Positions 34,944 to 47,148 of a DNA stretch of 64,000 nt are shown in pieces. The notes beneath the pieces are model-generated. The model worked only from the letters and a program-made list of their open reading frames with translations. It did no database searches and was not told where the DNA came from. The stretch's first letter is position 1. Every line of letters begins with the position of its first letter. The DNA is from Fomes fomentarius (taxonomy: Eukaryota; Basidiomycota; Agaricomycetes; Polyporales; Polyporaceae): contig JABYQN010000011.1 of assembly GCA_022606135.1 (NCBI GenBank), forward strand, positions 1,922,001 to 1,986,000, given 5' to 3'. Both the position numbers and the translations under genes were made by a program.

Positions 34944-35205
34944 CTCCAGTCTGTTTATACGTGTGCATCGTAGCAGAGGACTTTGTGCAAAGAGTACTCG
35001 GGAATCTCGGTCTAGTCTCCATGAAGCGCCATCCCGACGTCGGTTCCTTGCACTGTGGAGCGCGTCAATGTCTGCAGGCGTGACGCCGTGGTGTGCACCA
35101 GCCTAGAAGCTGTTGCGCGAGACGCCTGGAGCCTTTCAGCGTGATGGGCGGCCAGGGGGTTGGTTTTGGGAAGCCAGATGGTTGTCGTCGGCGGGAGCTA
35201 AGGAG
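34944..35205 (+). repeat. Dispersed repeat, copy 1 (inverted relative to copy 2)
   Basis: About 260 bases that recur in reverse complement at 49610-49855. Shared blocks include CTCCATGAAGCGCCATCCC, CCTTGCACTGTGG/CCTTGCACTATGG, GGCGTGATGGGCGGCCAGGG (here AGCGTG) and AGCCAGATGGTTGTCGTCGG. No long open frame is common to both copies, so this is probably a non-coding transposon relic or solo element. I did not see terminal repeats or a target duplication. Confidence 0.7.
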
Positions 35206-35754
35206 CTCGGCGCTGCCATTCCGGGCAATCGGCGCGCACAAGGCGCACAAAGGGGGAGATGTTTGTGGTATTTGTGTCCCCTCGACACCCACGTTCGAGC
35301 GGAGATGCGCACGAGGATAACGCGCAGGGCGGCAATCTGCCATAAAGGGAAGGCTCGGGGTGGTGCAATCTGTCCGCGATAGGCAGGCATTGGCGCGATG
35401 GGCGGGATTATGGCCTGATTAGGCAGGTAACGCAGACGCGCCGCAGCCTCATGACCGTAACTTGGCTTCTCCCATCACGGTCCCGAACAACGGCTCTGAC
35501 ATGACTCGACCTGCCCGCCTCCCGACGTGTCGGCGGGGCGCGAAACGTCGGGACCCAAACGAGGTGTACAAACATGCCCGTCACGCATTTATACCCGCCC
35601 GCCGACCGACATGGCCCCAACCTCCCGACACACCGCCGCCCTCCCGCCCCACACCGAACCAGCCGTCGCTCCTCCCGCAATCCCCTCGCAAAACGTCCCT
35701 AGCACGCACTACTAGCCTCGATTATTCTTCGTGTGAAATAGTAGCCGTACCAAA
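35206..35754. promoter_or_regulatory. Upstream region of DUF6699-like gene 5
   Basis: No gene. A TATA-like TTTATA at 35588-35593 lies about 165 bases before the ATG at 35755, and the sequence between is C-rich (CCGCCGCCCTCCCG...), as in fungal leader regions. Confidence 0.4.
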
Positions 35755-36482
35755 ATGTACTTGAACACGCCGAGCTCAGGCTACAGCCAACGGACGGACT
35801 TCTCTCAACCGCCGTTCACGCCGACACATGCACCCCGTATGGGAGCCCGGGGCCTCCCTCCGTCCCCACACAACCCGATGTCGCCCATCTCGCCGTCCTC
35901 GGCCGGCTCCTACCCACCGTATCACCATTGTATGTCGGCGTGACCCAATATTTCCCTCTCTTATTGTGTGACGCTTCCGGACTATCATGCTGAGACTCCA
36001 CTGTTTCCCTCACAGATGGACTGATGACTCCTCCGGAGAGCCCGGAGAAGCCCGTGCGGGGCGGCCGCATGACGGACTTCCACCCGATGGTCGACGCGCG
36101 CGGGCCTCCCATGCAGTTCGACATCAGGCAGGGCCTCCATCTCAGCGGCTCCGCCGCGAACAGCCCCGCGATTAACCATCCCGCAACGCGTCTGCTGGTG
36201 AACATCGGGCCGAACGTGATCAGCCTGCAGATCGTCGCGTCCAACGGCGCGTTCCTCACGCTCGGGGACGTGTTTGGCCAGCTCGTGTCTGCGCTGAAGA
36301 TGCCCGCGAGCGACGTCGAGATCGCGAATGTGGCCCGCCTTGGGGTATCTGCGCCTCGCGGCATCAGCAAGGAGGCACTCATCAGCCCTTTAAACCTCGG
36401 GTTCATCTTTGCTGGCCTGTCGTTCAGGACGCTGCAGAATGGCGTCGCTATGGTCGATTGCCACTTGCGGGCCAGCATGTGA
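35755..36482 (+). CDS. Divergent DUF6699-like protein (array member 5)
   Basis: Two exons: join(35755..35929,36016..36482), 213 aa; the 86-base intron (GTATGT...CTCACAG) is phase 1 and closes the frame exactly. The N-terminal 75 residues are Pro/Ser-rich (RGLPPSPHNPMSPISPSSAG). The second exon reads DFHPMVDARGPPMQFDIRQG, then LLVNIGPNVISLQIV, then AFLTLGDVFGQLVSALKMPA. That is the DUF6699 order of HP-entry, aromatic-D-[VI]-R strand, strand pair and a GDV helix, followed by a shorter C-terminus ending CHLRASM. It lacks the RRVDFLG-like end, so it may be a distinct subfamily or a C-terminally shortened member. The dispersed repeat at 35.0 kb lies upstream. Function unknown. Confidence 0.75.
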
Positions 36483-37290
36483 GTTGATGAGCCTTTCACG
36501 GCACTGCGGCGTCGACGCTTCAGGTCACGAACGGAAACGCAGCAGACCACAAATCTCAAGACACTTGCCCCGAGGCTGCTTGACTTGCTCGTTTAAGAGC
36601 GGAGAGCCGGCAACTATGTCTTTCTTGGCATCGTAAATATCTGACTCGGGTTGCTACATCTCCTCGTCCTGGCGACAGGATCTTGGACCTTCTCATCACG
36701 TCTGGCGCCGTGTGCCTACTCCTCATACCAAACTCAACACTCATACGTCGGACTGTAAACTTATCTGTAGCTATTACTTGTTCGTCTTGGTCCTCAGATA
36801 TCCTGTAACTTATTGGTCTTGCACTGTACTGGGTCTCTTGCTATCTCCCACCTCTCCCTTCCAGCTCTTGTCGCTCCTCCCCCACTCCCCCCACTCCCCT
36901 CTCTCTAACACCACTTCTCTCGATATCTCTCCCCTCAGCCGTCCACTAGTATCTTGATGTCGAAAATTGTTCTGTCGCACCTAAGTACCAAAACATAATC
37001 TAGTCTTGTGCTCTCTCTCATGCATGAACGCCAAAGTTCTTGTCGGGATTGAGACCGACTTCTCTGAAGTTTGCTCCGAACATTGTGTCCGTCGGGATTC
37101 GAATGAGCGATACCATGAGCGCTCCGTAGCCTCGGTCCCGGTCCCGGTGCCGAATACCAGGGCCGCTGCTGGTGCCACTGCCAGTGAATCTCGAACCTGA
37201 TTCCAACTTCCTATCTTCCTGACCACCACAACACTATATCCAGCACACTACGTATTAGACGACACTCGAGACGTCTGGCGGCCTAACTCC
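36483..37290. other. Intergenic, no supported gene
   Basis: Pyrimidine-rich blocks (about 36840-36940, CTCCC-type repeats) and no convincing frame. Probably the 3' UTR of the left gene and the promoter of the right one. Confidence 0.45.
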
Positions 37291-38332
37291 ATGATGGCGA
37301 TCCTCAAGATATCTCTGGCAGCAACTCTGGCTCTCGTTTTCCTGTCGTTCGCGAACTTGGCGGACAGTCGGCACGTCCTTGTCGCATGTTCTGGGGATCG
37401 TCCAACCACAACCGACACATCTGTGCGACTTACCTCCGAGTCTGCCTCACCACTGGTAAACGACATCTATGACTATTCTGGCGTCGGCGGGATCGACCAA
37501 GAAGCTCTCATTTTCGCCCCAGGCTCAAGCTCAAGCTCAAGCTCAGACTCATACTCAGGTTCAGATTCAGATTCAAACTGGACTACCAGGGTTCTCGGAC
37601 GACACACACAACGCAACACAGACCTCATCAACATAGTAGAGCGCGTCCTAGGACCAGATCGGCCCAAGCTTCCGACAGAAAAGCGTGCGTCGCGGACGCG
37701 TCGAGCGCCGGCGAACACTCGTCCAACACCAGAGCCGACGGGGCCGTCGTCGCGGTCGACAACAGTGCATATCCGGGATGAGCGGGACTTTGCGTTGTTG
37801 CTGCCTGATAGGGCTGACGGTGAGTAATTACTTCTGTTCGTCACCTTGCCATCATGTGCGGAACTCAGAACATACCTTACCTCCGTTGAACCTACCTCGA
37901 TACTCAAAATACCTCCGCTACACCGAATATGCCCTCGGGTCCCATCTTGCTGGTTGTATGCGCGCGAATTTGACCCGACGCCCCCGACGCGGCCCTGTTG
38001 CACGAGCAGAGCTCATCTCGGACGCGGAGAGCGACGGAGTGTCGTTCTGCACGCCTGAAAGTACAGATGAGACGTGCGAGCGTCGCGTGCGGGAGGGGTT
38101 CATCCGCGCTACGGCGATTGCGAAGTCAGCAGATGGGACTTACATCCAGGTGCGTCTGCTTTTTTGCGAGGTTGTATGCGGTTCTTTATCCCCTGAAAAG
38201 CCGTAAGTGTGCATGCATGGTCGTGATAATGTGTGCTGGCAGTCATGCATGATTGTGACCCTGCATTTCCAGCGTGGTCTTGCCAGGGCGCCATCATGGT
38301 CATGGGGCCTGTGCGAAAAGAGGGTCGCGTGA
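37291..38332 (+). CDS. Predicted secreted protein with Ser/Asp-rich segment, unknown family
   Basis: Model: join(37291..37819,37869..38149,38243..38332), 299 aa; introns of 49 and 93 bases, phases 1 and 0. The N-terminus is a typical signal peptide (MAILKISLAATLALVFLSFA) with likely cleavage near residue 26. A Ser/Asp tract at 78-95 is built from imperfect TCAAGC/TCAGAC repeats in the DNA. Dibasic sites follow at Lys131-Arg132 and Arg137-Arg138, so Kex2-type processing is possible. The C-terminal part (RRVREGFIRATAIAKSADG) matches nothing I know. Either of two adjacent ATGs (37291, 37294) could start it. Exon 1 is well supported; the last exon is the weakest, resting on frame closure and a GGCAG acceptor. 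It could be a secreted effector-like or cell-wall protein, but that is a guess. Confidence 0.55.
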
Positions 38333-41203
38333 GTGGAATGCTTGCCGACCGCTCAGCAGGCGTGCTATGTAGGCATCGCTGAATGACTTCATACTCGGAG
38401 TGACCGGGCCTGTGAAGTCTTTAGTTCTTGCGCTAAACTGGCATGCATACATCACGCACTAACCTTGCGCGAGATTCGGATCGCGCATATACCGATCGGT
38501 GGGTCGGGCAGGGTTAGTGGTTGTGGACGCTCCCATGGTGAATAGTGAGCAGCGCACTTTACGCTGCACCTGTCTATGCAGGACAGCCGCCACATAGGCC
38601 GGAGACGGATACGATGCACTTGGGTGATCCTGGTGTCTAGAAGGCAATATGTTTGCCATAGTCGGGGAGAGGAGTACGGAAGCCACGGGATCGGCGCTGG
38701 CTCACCCAAGATCGCCGACTGGGACTGACACAGTGACCCCTCTTGCTTCTTGGGCTCTGTATCCGGGACTGTCTCCGGTCATAACGTCGAGCGTCGTTGA
38801 TTAGGTCGCGGAAGAGCCGCTATTGGTTGTTAAGCAGAAATAGCATTCTCGGCGCAGCTCTTCCCGGAGAAACGACGTGGTTTCCCTTCGACGATCTGCC
38901 TCCGTTCGAAATGCAGGGTGGGCCTCGGCCCAGGCGATCCATTCACAGCCGCGGGTCTGAACGCACCAACATGGGAGCGACTGCCTCTGGGACTGCTGAA
39001 TTGCCTTTCAAAACGTCGCCCGGGCAGTACGGTACGACGACAGTACGACCCTCGTTGATGGGCCCATTGGCGAGTCGACCATGCTTGGGGTGTTGGAGCG
39101 AAGCACAGTACCCCCATGTGCATTTCGTACGCCCAACGCAGGTCTAGACGACGTCGACCCCTCGAATTCTGCTTCGGAGTACACCCATTAAGCTAGTTCC
39201 GCTCCTCCTGGTGATATCGCGGTACTCCGAAGGCTATCCGTCCTGAGACCTCCTTTTGTATTGTTCCCCGTGCTGGTGCGGGGCTGACCTTCGTTTACGG
39301 CACAGATTACGGGGTGTCTAGACTCCAGCAAGTCGTCTTTGGACCCCACGGATAGCGGAGGGCAGTTCGACGTCCGCTTCCCGAATGGAGCCCAATGCAC
39401 CTTCGGTGGGTACGGCGCGAGCTTCATACAGCTGTACGTCCGCTTTTCGTGCTTCTTCTGAGTCTCAAGCCTCGACTCACCCGCCGCGCATGCCGCCCGA
39501 CCTTCTGTGTCCGCACCGCCTGTTCGTGCCCTACGACGAATATTGTCTCGTAATTGGACACCACCGCCATACACTGCCTTCCCTCATGCGACTTGACCGC
39601 CGCTCGTTCACTACACGTGCCGCGACGGACGGTCTACTCGGCTCGTGAACGCTTCGCTACCTCGCTGACCGTCGACGATGACATATGACGTATCGAACCC
39701 GCCCATTGGCTACTCCATCACTGAATCACAACGTCCACACACCGCACGGATTCTGACACCTGCTTCGTAATCCCCATGTTCTCCCAACACCCGACCCGAC
39801 ACTCCGACTCTTTGAACACTTCGATACTTTGACTGTGATGCCTCTGATCTCGCTGTCGGCATCTGCACCCCATTTTACCGCTTTGCCGACTGCACGACGC
39901 ACGCGGCCGCGCGCACTACGTCACACAGAATCGAGCCCGCGGCGAATCGGTTCTGCCTGCGCTGCTGCAGCGGGCACGACGACCAGGAGAGCTGCAACTC
40001 CCATCAGGACACCGCCGGGTGCCCCGCCGCGATCCCTGGGACATACTCGTTCCCCGAGCTGGGCATCGACTGCGACGAGTGATCGGTGACGGGGCGCCGA
40101 GGCGGGCGGAGTGCTTCTGGAAATGCGCCCCGCCTCGTGTTCCTGTGAGGCACGGGGGCTGGGCCCTCGTCCCGGATCCGCTCGCGTATTGCCCACGTCG
40201 TGGTTACGAGTTAGCCAGCGTCGGGGGTAGCGCGGTTATCTCCGATGGGTTTCGCTGTGTTCTAAACTTCTCTAGTGTTCTAGCGTTGGGCGATGCAGGC
40301 GGGCAGGCGTGTGCGCTGCTCGCTTTTCTCGGTTTTCCATCTCGCGGGCTTCTGGAACGTCGATTCGTCGACTGGGAGAGGAGTGCGCTGGGCTCAAAGG
40401 GATCCCGTGGCCATACTTAGGCGACGCGGGCGCGTCGTCGATTCGAGGAGGACCCGACGTCCTCGCTTCGGATTGGTCCTGGTTTTTCTGTGCGCAACTT
40501 CCGCGGTGCCTGTTCCCTGCGGCCTTTACGACATCACTACACTGCGCGTTCGCTGTAATCATCGAGCCTGTTTCTTCTAGCCTATTGTTAATGCATGGAG
40601 GCTTCCAAGGACCTGAGAGTGCCTTCTTCTTCGCCCCTGTGTGTCCTGTACCCTCGAATCGTATCAGCCCCACGCAACGTGGATCAATCTCCTTCCTCAC
40701 TGCGCGGGCGGCTTCCTGCGAACCTCTCAGACGTCTCTCCCCCTACTAGCCAATTAGAGCCCTCCGTTGGCACCGGAGCTTCGACGTCGACTGCTGTGCA
40801 TGCATGGTAGTATGCTTCGTGCACACCTACTGCATCGGGTCAAGTACGAGCGTAACTACTTATCCCATATGGTCGCCTTGGTACTCCGCCGCTGTCCCCG
40901 GGCGCCACTAGGAGCTAGTATGACATTGACACATTTGCACGCCTGGACCAGTGTGTATGTGGAGTATAACGTGATTTATAAGCCTCCGTGTACACCACAC
41001 ACGGAGATACAGGAAGGAGGGGAAGCATAATGCTAGCCTACTAGGGCCATATGGCATGGATTGTAAGTTGCATATATGTTGGAAACTGAGCGAGTGGGGG
41101 CAAGTAAGTGAAGAGCTATAAACACAGGCGCGATATGCGTCGAGCAAGTCGTATGCTACAACGTCCACGGCGCAGGTAAACGGTGACGGTGACGGTAACG
41201 GAA

Positions 41204-41224
41204 GATGCCAGATGCCAGATGCCA
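41204..41224. repeat. GATGCCA x3 tandem repeat
   Basis: Three perfect copies of the 7-base unit GATGCCA, preceded by a short CGGTGA repeat. Confidence 0.8.
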
Positions 41225-41259
41225 AATGCGAGTATTGGTGGTGTTTGGGTGGGGGAGGG

Positions 41260-41276
41260 GATGATGATGATGATGG
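41260..41276. repeat. GAT microsatellite
   Basis: Five consecutive GAT trinucleotides followed by GG. Confidence 0.8.
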
Positions 41277-41869
41277 AGATGGTGCGTGAGTGGTGATGTA
41301 CAAATGCAGTCATAACGATCATCGAGTCGTGAGGGAGTAAAGGGGGTCATCATGCGTCACGAAGACGAGCCAAGAATAGAAACGGATAGCGACGAACTTG
41401 AAACCGACAGCGAGAGCAAGAACGAGTCCAAAGAGAAAGGGAGAGAGAGCAAGAACACCAGGAAGAACGCACGGGCCGGTGTCAAACCGACCGAGGCTGC
41501 GAACGGCCTCGCAATCGTACGATACACCTATACACCCTACCAAAACCCAAAGAGTCCAGAACGTCCGTATATCACCCTTCTCTTCCACTGCGCGCGGCGC
41601 CACAGGGTGGCATGCCAGAAGTGCGCTAGTGCGGGCGGATATCGAAGACCAGAAGACCGCCACGATCTTCGAAGTCGCAAGTCCACAGTGAAGGAAGGCA
41701 GCGACAGGGCAATGCAGACCTGTGCCTGCGCCAGGCCGCTGCAGCTTCCACATCACCGGGCGGGTGCAGTACTCACGAGTACTGCAAGTGGGCCGCGTCT
41801 CGCCTCTCGCGGCATGCAGCATGCGATTACGCATATGCGGACATACGACATGCAACACGCGCCAGGGCC

Positions 41870-43233
41870 TCACGCGCGCCCGAAGACGAGCTTGCCCGCG
41901 CCGCCGTGCCCGGCAGCCTTGTCGACCTCGACGCCGATCAGCCACGTCTTCTCCCCCAGCCAGTCGATCCGGCGCACGCCGCCCTCCCAGCCGCCGCCCA
42001 TGCGCGTGCAGCGACGCTCATACGCCCGCGTCACCTTCTGCTGCTCCTTGCTCCCGTGCCCGAGCGTTTCCCACTCCTCGGGCGTGATGGGCGTCATCAG
42101 CGTGTTGTGCACGGCGTAGAGCACGTCGAGGTTCGAGATCGACGACGCGCCCTCTGCGGTCCCGGGCCGGCTGTGTCCGTGGCTCGACGGCGGGCCGACG
42201 GTGAAGCGCGGGCGCGAGGGAGAGCTGGAGCTTGGCGACGAGTGCGATGCGCTGACGATGACCGGCCAGGGGAATTTGTGCGAGCGGAGGATGAGGCGCG
42301 CACCCGCTGGGGTCGGCGGGTCCGTCGCGGGCTGTGCGAGCGTATGCGAAGGGATCGCAGAGTGCGTTGCGCGGTCGAGGACGGTGCGAGCGGAAGGCGT
42401 GAAGCTCACGTCGTACGTGATTGGCGCGCGGTGCAGACGCGTGTACGCGAGAAGCGGGTGCATGTGCAGAGTTGTGCTGCGAGTCTGCTGCAGGAGGGAA
42501 GTCTGCGAGTTGGAACGTCCGCGCGAGCCATCTGTGATAGTGAAGTAAAGTTTGTTGTTGTCAGTTCCACTGCAACCCTGTGTGAATAGGCGAAGGGTGA
42601 TGAAGACTCACAAGACGAGGAGCTGCCTGCAGTCCCCGCAGGGTGCCAAGTGTGATTCGAGCGGAGTGGGGGACGAGCAGCGTACCCATGTCCAACGTCG
42701 GAACTCGAGGTCCGGGGCATCGAGCCAGGCATGCCGGGGTAGAGCGAAGAGCTCGAGTTCGATCGCGAGCTGGTGGGCGTCGCGTAAGAGGCCGAAGGCG
42801 TGTACAACGCGGCGCGAGCTGCAGCACGATTACGCGAGAGACTGTCAGCACACCGGCCAGAAGAAGCAAGAAGCGGATATGACTGCCACTTACGGGTCTC
42901 TGGTGTCTTGAAGCTCGCACGGCGGGCAGCGTGAGCGCGTGGCTCTGGGTACGGCTGGGTGGCTGGCGGGGCTCTGCCATAGCCATACACGGTCCGTGTG
43001 TCCGCGCCGGTCGCGTAGCGCAAGGGTGAGGGGGCGTTCGTGCGTGCGGGCTGAGTGTGGCTGTAGCTGCGCTGCATCTGAGGAGTTGCGAGGCCTGCGG
43101 TAGAACCTGATGCGCTGGGTGTGCCGTAGATCTTGTTCGCGGGCTGAGAGCTCGAGCGACTGTGGGAGGGCTTTGAGGAGGACTTGGAGGACGAACCGTG
43201 TCCGCCGAAGAGGCTGCGGAAGTATGAAGGCAT
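41870..43233 (-). CDS. DUF6699 domain protein (array member 6, most canonical)
   Basis: Three exons: complement(join(41870..42531,42612..42818,42894..43233)), 402 aa; both introns (80 and 75 bases) are phase 1. The ATG at 43233 begins MPSYFRSLFGG. Residues 1-200 are a Ser/Pro/Tyr-rich, probably disordered segment. From 206 it follows the canonical family layout: MHPLLAYTRLHRAPITYDVS, LAQPATDPPTPAG, PWPVIVSAS, LDVLYAVHNTLMTPITPEEW, VTRAYERRCTRM, GGVRRIDWLGEKTWLIGVEV. This is what I regard as a textbook DUF6699 domain and it anchors the assignment of the other array members. The function of the domain is unknown. A TATAAAA box lies at 43495-43501 in the complement, about 262 bases upstream, implying a long leader or a leader intron. 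Confidence 0.92.
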
Positions 43234-44099
43234 GTCGACGAGAGGAGAAGGCGGATATATGTCGTGGAAGTGCAGAGAGTTGAAGTCTGAGTCTGGAAGA
43301 CGAGCAGACACGCGAAGGAGGTCGTGGGTAGCAAGGGACAGACAACTATACACACAGTGAAGATGGATGACGAGACGACTGACAAGGTCACGGACTCAGT
43401 AGTGGTAGGAACGGCGGCGGCAAGCGTACAAGACAAGACGACCCAGCACCTGGTTGCTGAGGGACGGCGGGCGGAGACGGGACCCGCTGCGGGGTTTTAT
43501 AGCTTGTGTGAAAGGGGATTGTGTCAGGACCGAGGAACAGGTTTCAACTTTCAAGCGAGCGGGATCTGGACTTTGGGCCTTCCGCGAGCGATGATCAAAG
43601 GAACCGCCCCCCCATTATTCACGATCGTGTGCGCCTCCCAGATCAGTCTTCGATGCCTGCAGCGTATCAGACGCGAGAGGGATATAATTGCCGCGCAGCT
43701 CGAAATGTCAGTTTCCGGGGTGCAACGCGCGGCAAGCCCGTAATGCGCCGGAAGTGCTTCTTGGGAAGCACTGGCAGGCGGCAGCGTGGCCAATCAGACA
43801 TGGACACAACGCGACCTATTAGTGCAATATTTGGGACGAATTCCTGAGGTAAAGAAGGAGACATGATTCAGATTGGCGGCCTTTGGCACTCACCCGTTTG
43901 GCTTCGGTCGTGGGATTGTGACTGGTTTGTGATTTCTAGAATACCCGTCCCGCCTCGTGTTCCCCGCATGTCCGCCCTTTTAGGGCAGGCGCAACAAGCG
44001 CGTTTGCCTCTTGTGTCCTTTGCCGACGCAAGCGGCGGCGCTTCCTACGCATGGGGTCGCCCGGCTGGAATTCCATGACCCGCGCTGGTCCTTTGCAGG
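43234..44099. other. Promoter side of the canonical DUF6699 gene, no gene
   Basis: Contains the TATAAAA box (43495-43501, complement). Open frames here are short and overlap in conflicting frames. Confidence 0.45.
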
Positions 44100-45945
44100 G
44101 CGCACTAGAATGGCCTTAAAGGTGATTGATTATTCGCTCAAGCCGCACTGCACGCTGTGCGCACGACGAGATAAGGGGCGCAGTAATGGGAGAGAGTAGG
44201 TAAGAGAAGGACTAGGGAAAGGGCACGGAGGATCTGCGCTGTCCACCTTCGTCCGTTCAAGCACAACAGCGGCGGGAAGGACTCACTCCCACCACTCGCC
44301 TTAAGGAAGGAGGAGCCCATGTCGGCTCCCAACTGCTAACACGGGGCGCTAAAGGCCGCCTTGAGAGCGACACGGCCCATCGGACGAGTGGCCTCCGCCG
44401 AGAGCAGATCCGAATCGGAGCTGCAGTGGTGCGAGGGAGCTCCCATAACTGGAGCCTCTTGTGGCCCAGGCCGCGGTGAGAACCCTCGAATCGGGCGGGC
44501 GGAGACGAGATGTGGGTAGATTTGAATACCGTACGCGAGATGACCGAATCCTGAACATTGGGCCCATCCCGCCGGATCATCATTCTCCGTCGAAGAGAGA
44601 TCCATCATCCCAGACCGCGGACGTAGGAATGGTGACACTGGCCAACTGCCCGCCGGGCCCGTGGAGATTCACAAGCGCAAAATTGTAGAGTGCACGTACT
44701 CGCATGACTGGGAAGGCATGCTGTCTACCTGTCGCTGTGACTGCGCGCCGCGAGTCTTCGGCAAGAACCAACAACTGCCCTCAATTGCCAGGCGGCATAG
44801 GCGGTACACGTAGCGGGAGGGCTAGACCACCGGCGCCGCCTTAAGAGAGGCGGCGATTGCGCGCCCGAAGCGCCCCATCGTCGGAAATGGCACCATGGGA
44901 GGCAGGTCATATCCTATGTCAACTCTGCCAGAACTCTTAAGGAAGGTCGAGCTAGTGCACACTAGGGCAACGAACCTTGTGAATCGTGCTTCTGAAGCAG
45001 AGTACGCCAGCGTTCTGTGCCTCAAGGCGATTGTGGCCATGCGTCGTGAACAAGGCATTGTGATATTGGCGGATAAGTATGGATAGCTGGCCACATCGGA
45101 GGGCACGATGCAGAGACTCGACTCCGCGACTTCGACGGAACTGAATGGTTACGACAACGTCCGACGTCCAGAAGTCCGATGGAAGACGGGGCAGAGGCGT
45201 ATTCCCAGCATCACCGCAGGGAACTCTGGAAATGGGCGCTTCGAGATAACGATGTAGCAGGCGCGACTTGACTGGTTTTACCTGGATTGTGTCAGATTGT
45301 GTTCTGTGCGCCACAGATATCAGAGAACAGGTTCACGTAAATCCGAAAATAGAGAGGATGATCACTCACTTCAGACCTGGGAGTCCTGGGGCGAATCCGC
45401 GGGTATTGAGCCAAGTGGTAACCGAGCGAATGTACCCATGCTTTTCGGAAAGAAGGGACAGTGGTGCAGAAGCATTACCGCGGTCATATCGTCATCAACC
45501 TGGATCTTCCCGTCTGTAGCCAGAAGCGTATAGCTTAGTGATGAGAAGGTTCACGGTGGGGTTTCCGGAATCAGGCGTCACGGCGTTCCTGTACTCCGCA
45601 CGAACGTGTCTTTCATAGACCAGCGCAGTGATACAACAAACTTTTGAAACCGTAAAGTCAACCCACCAAGCACGGCATTCCTGTCTGACGTCCTATGCGC
45701 GTGTGGTCTGGACGAGGTCGGTGGCCGTTTGTCCCCGGTGGGCAGAGGGCGCGACGAAACGCCTTGCAGTATAGACATGCTATCGATTCCCGCGCGTCGT
45801 TATCGACAGCGTTTGAGCGTAAGCGAGCTGTGAACGCACTGGAGCTGAAAATACACAACATGAGCTGTATAGAGCGTCCGAGGATGATGCCGTCACGCAG
45901 CAAACCTCATCTCAATACGGCTGGCAGCATGGTGCGGGACCCTTG
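44100..45945 (+). other. Possible multi-exon or decayed gene
   Basis: A series of coding-looking plus-strand segments without recognised homology: MALKVIDYSLKPHCTLCARR (from about 44110), GRFEYRTRDDRILNIGPIP (44515-44690), ALREAAIARPKRPIVGNG with LPELLRKVELVHTRATNLVN (44830-45085, preceded by a CTAG acceptor-like end), STELNGYDNVRRPEVRW (45115-45260), and TWESWGESAGIEPSGNRANV (45350-45530). They lie in order on one strand and most end in stops shortly after plausible splice sites, but I could not join them into one consistent frame. It may be a real gene with unusual introns or a decayed one. Confidence 0.3.
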
Positions 45946-47148
45946 AACACTATTTCCGGACAAGGACATCTTCTATATCGCGATTCACATGTGAATAGGA
46001 CATCGATGGAACAGGATTAGAAAGATTGACTTGCGTTATGGTGTGGCATTGGCTGCCTGATTCTGTTTCCCATCCACGCATATACCCCCGGATGACGTGA
46101 ATGTTGGAAGTACGCAACTTATGACCACGGTGTGCGGGGAATGCGCTATTGATTGAACGCACTGATTGTGATTCATAAGAACCAAGTACTGGATCCCTGA
46201 GGATGGCGTAACCCTATGTTCCAGTGACCTGAGCATACGGCTGTTAACTATCCTACTTGTGTATATAAGGGACTACATTTGTAGAGGTGCGTACCTAATG
46301 GTGTTTCTGTGCGTACCCAATGGTGTTTCTGTGCGTACCTAATGGTGTTTCTGGAATAGTAGGAACGTGCCCTGATGGAATGCCTGGAGGCAGCGAGATT
46401 TGGTCGACTCAGGCTGCACGCTGCAATCAGCCGAGACGCACACGCTGACCCTGCACACCTTCACCTCACGGCTGTTCTTATGCAGTGCTTGCTACTGCCT
46501 CGACTATCGACATTCCATACGACGCGTGCACGTGGACCGGAGGTAGGACTTACGACACCGTCAATAAGGCCACTCACTTATCGGGTATATGCATATAGCG
46601 ATCGTGCGCTCGACCAACGGTCCCGCTCCAGCTCTCGCCCCGAGCGAGGACCTGCTGCCGACTGTCAGCTTAGTCTGTAAGTTATCGCGTCCCAGACAAC
46701 GCGCATACACAGACGTATTGACTGGGATCGACTCGATATCAGTGCACGCGAGACCCGAACACGGCATGCCAGGCTCACCTGCAACATGTAAGCGTTTGTG
46801 CTAGGCTTCAGACGAGTGTATATGCGCACTGATTGCTTTTGGACATGAACTAGATGGAGACGATGGTGATCGTTGATGATTGAGGAGAACGACGAGGGTG
46901 AGCGTCTTCACGCTGCGCGCTCTGTGGCCGCAAATAGCCGGGGTCGATGGAGGATGGCCAGACCGACAAGCCGAGGCCGGGCGATGCTCACGATGGACGT
47001 TCCCTGTCTGTGCTGACTGTGCGAACCAGCTGCGAACGCTCTTCGCCCTCGTCTTGCTCGTCCTGCTCGTCTTTAGGTGCGTCGCCGACATACACCAACA
47101 CCCCTTTCTGCCGTCTGCTCCGTGCCGACCAGCCACCACTCCGAGAGA
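45946..47148. other. Intergenic with one tandem repeat
   Basis: No supported gene. It holds the 22-bp tandem repeat at 46287-46352 and, at its right end, the promoter of the F-box-like gene. Confidence 0.45.
46287..46352. repeat. 22-bp tandem repeat, 3 copies
   Basis: The unit GTGCGTACCTAATGGTGTTTCT appears (as 20-base core GCGTACCTAATGGTGTTTCT) three times in a row; the middle copy differs by one base (CCC for CCT). Non-coding. Confidence 0.9.

Larger units (their letters stand above)
38333..41869. other. Long intergenic region with possible gene debris
   Basis: No intact gene recognised. Near 39360-39440 the plus strand reads GQFDVRFPNGAQ and then SFIQLYVRF before a stop, loosely like the W-D-V-R-x-P entry of the DUF6699 genes, but too little remains to call it. 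A TATA-like TTTATAAGCC is seen at about 40976. Right of 41200 lie short tandem repeats. Confidence 0.4.

Noticed and set aside
37080..37110. GGGATTCGAATG, resembling a tRNA T-arm
   Set aside because: No acceptor stem or anticodon arm could be built around it on either strand.
39360..39660. Possible fourth DUF6699 relic (FDVRFPNGA)
   Set aside because: Only a short entry-like motif is visible; no strand, helix or shared 3' sequence with the other relics.
42561..43436. Long minus-strand frame of 291 codons over the canonical DUF6699 gene
   Set aside because: It is another frame across the gene at 41870-43233, whose spliced model has a full domain and consistent phases.
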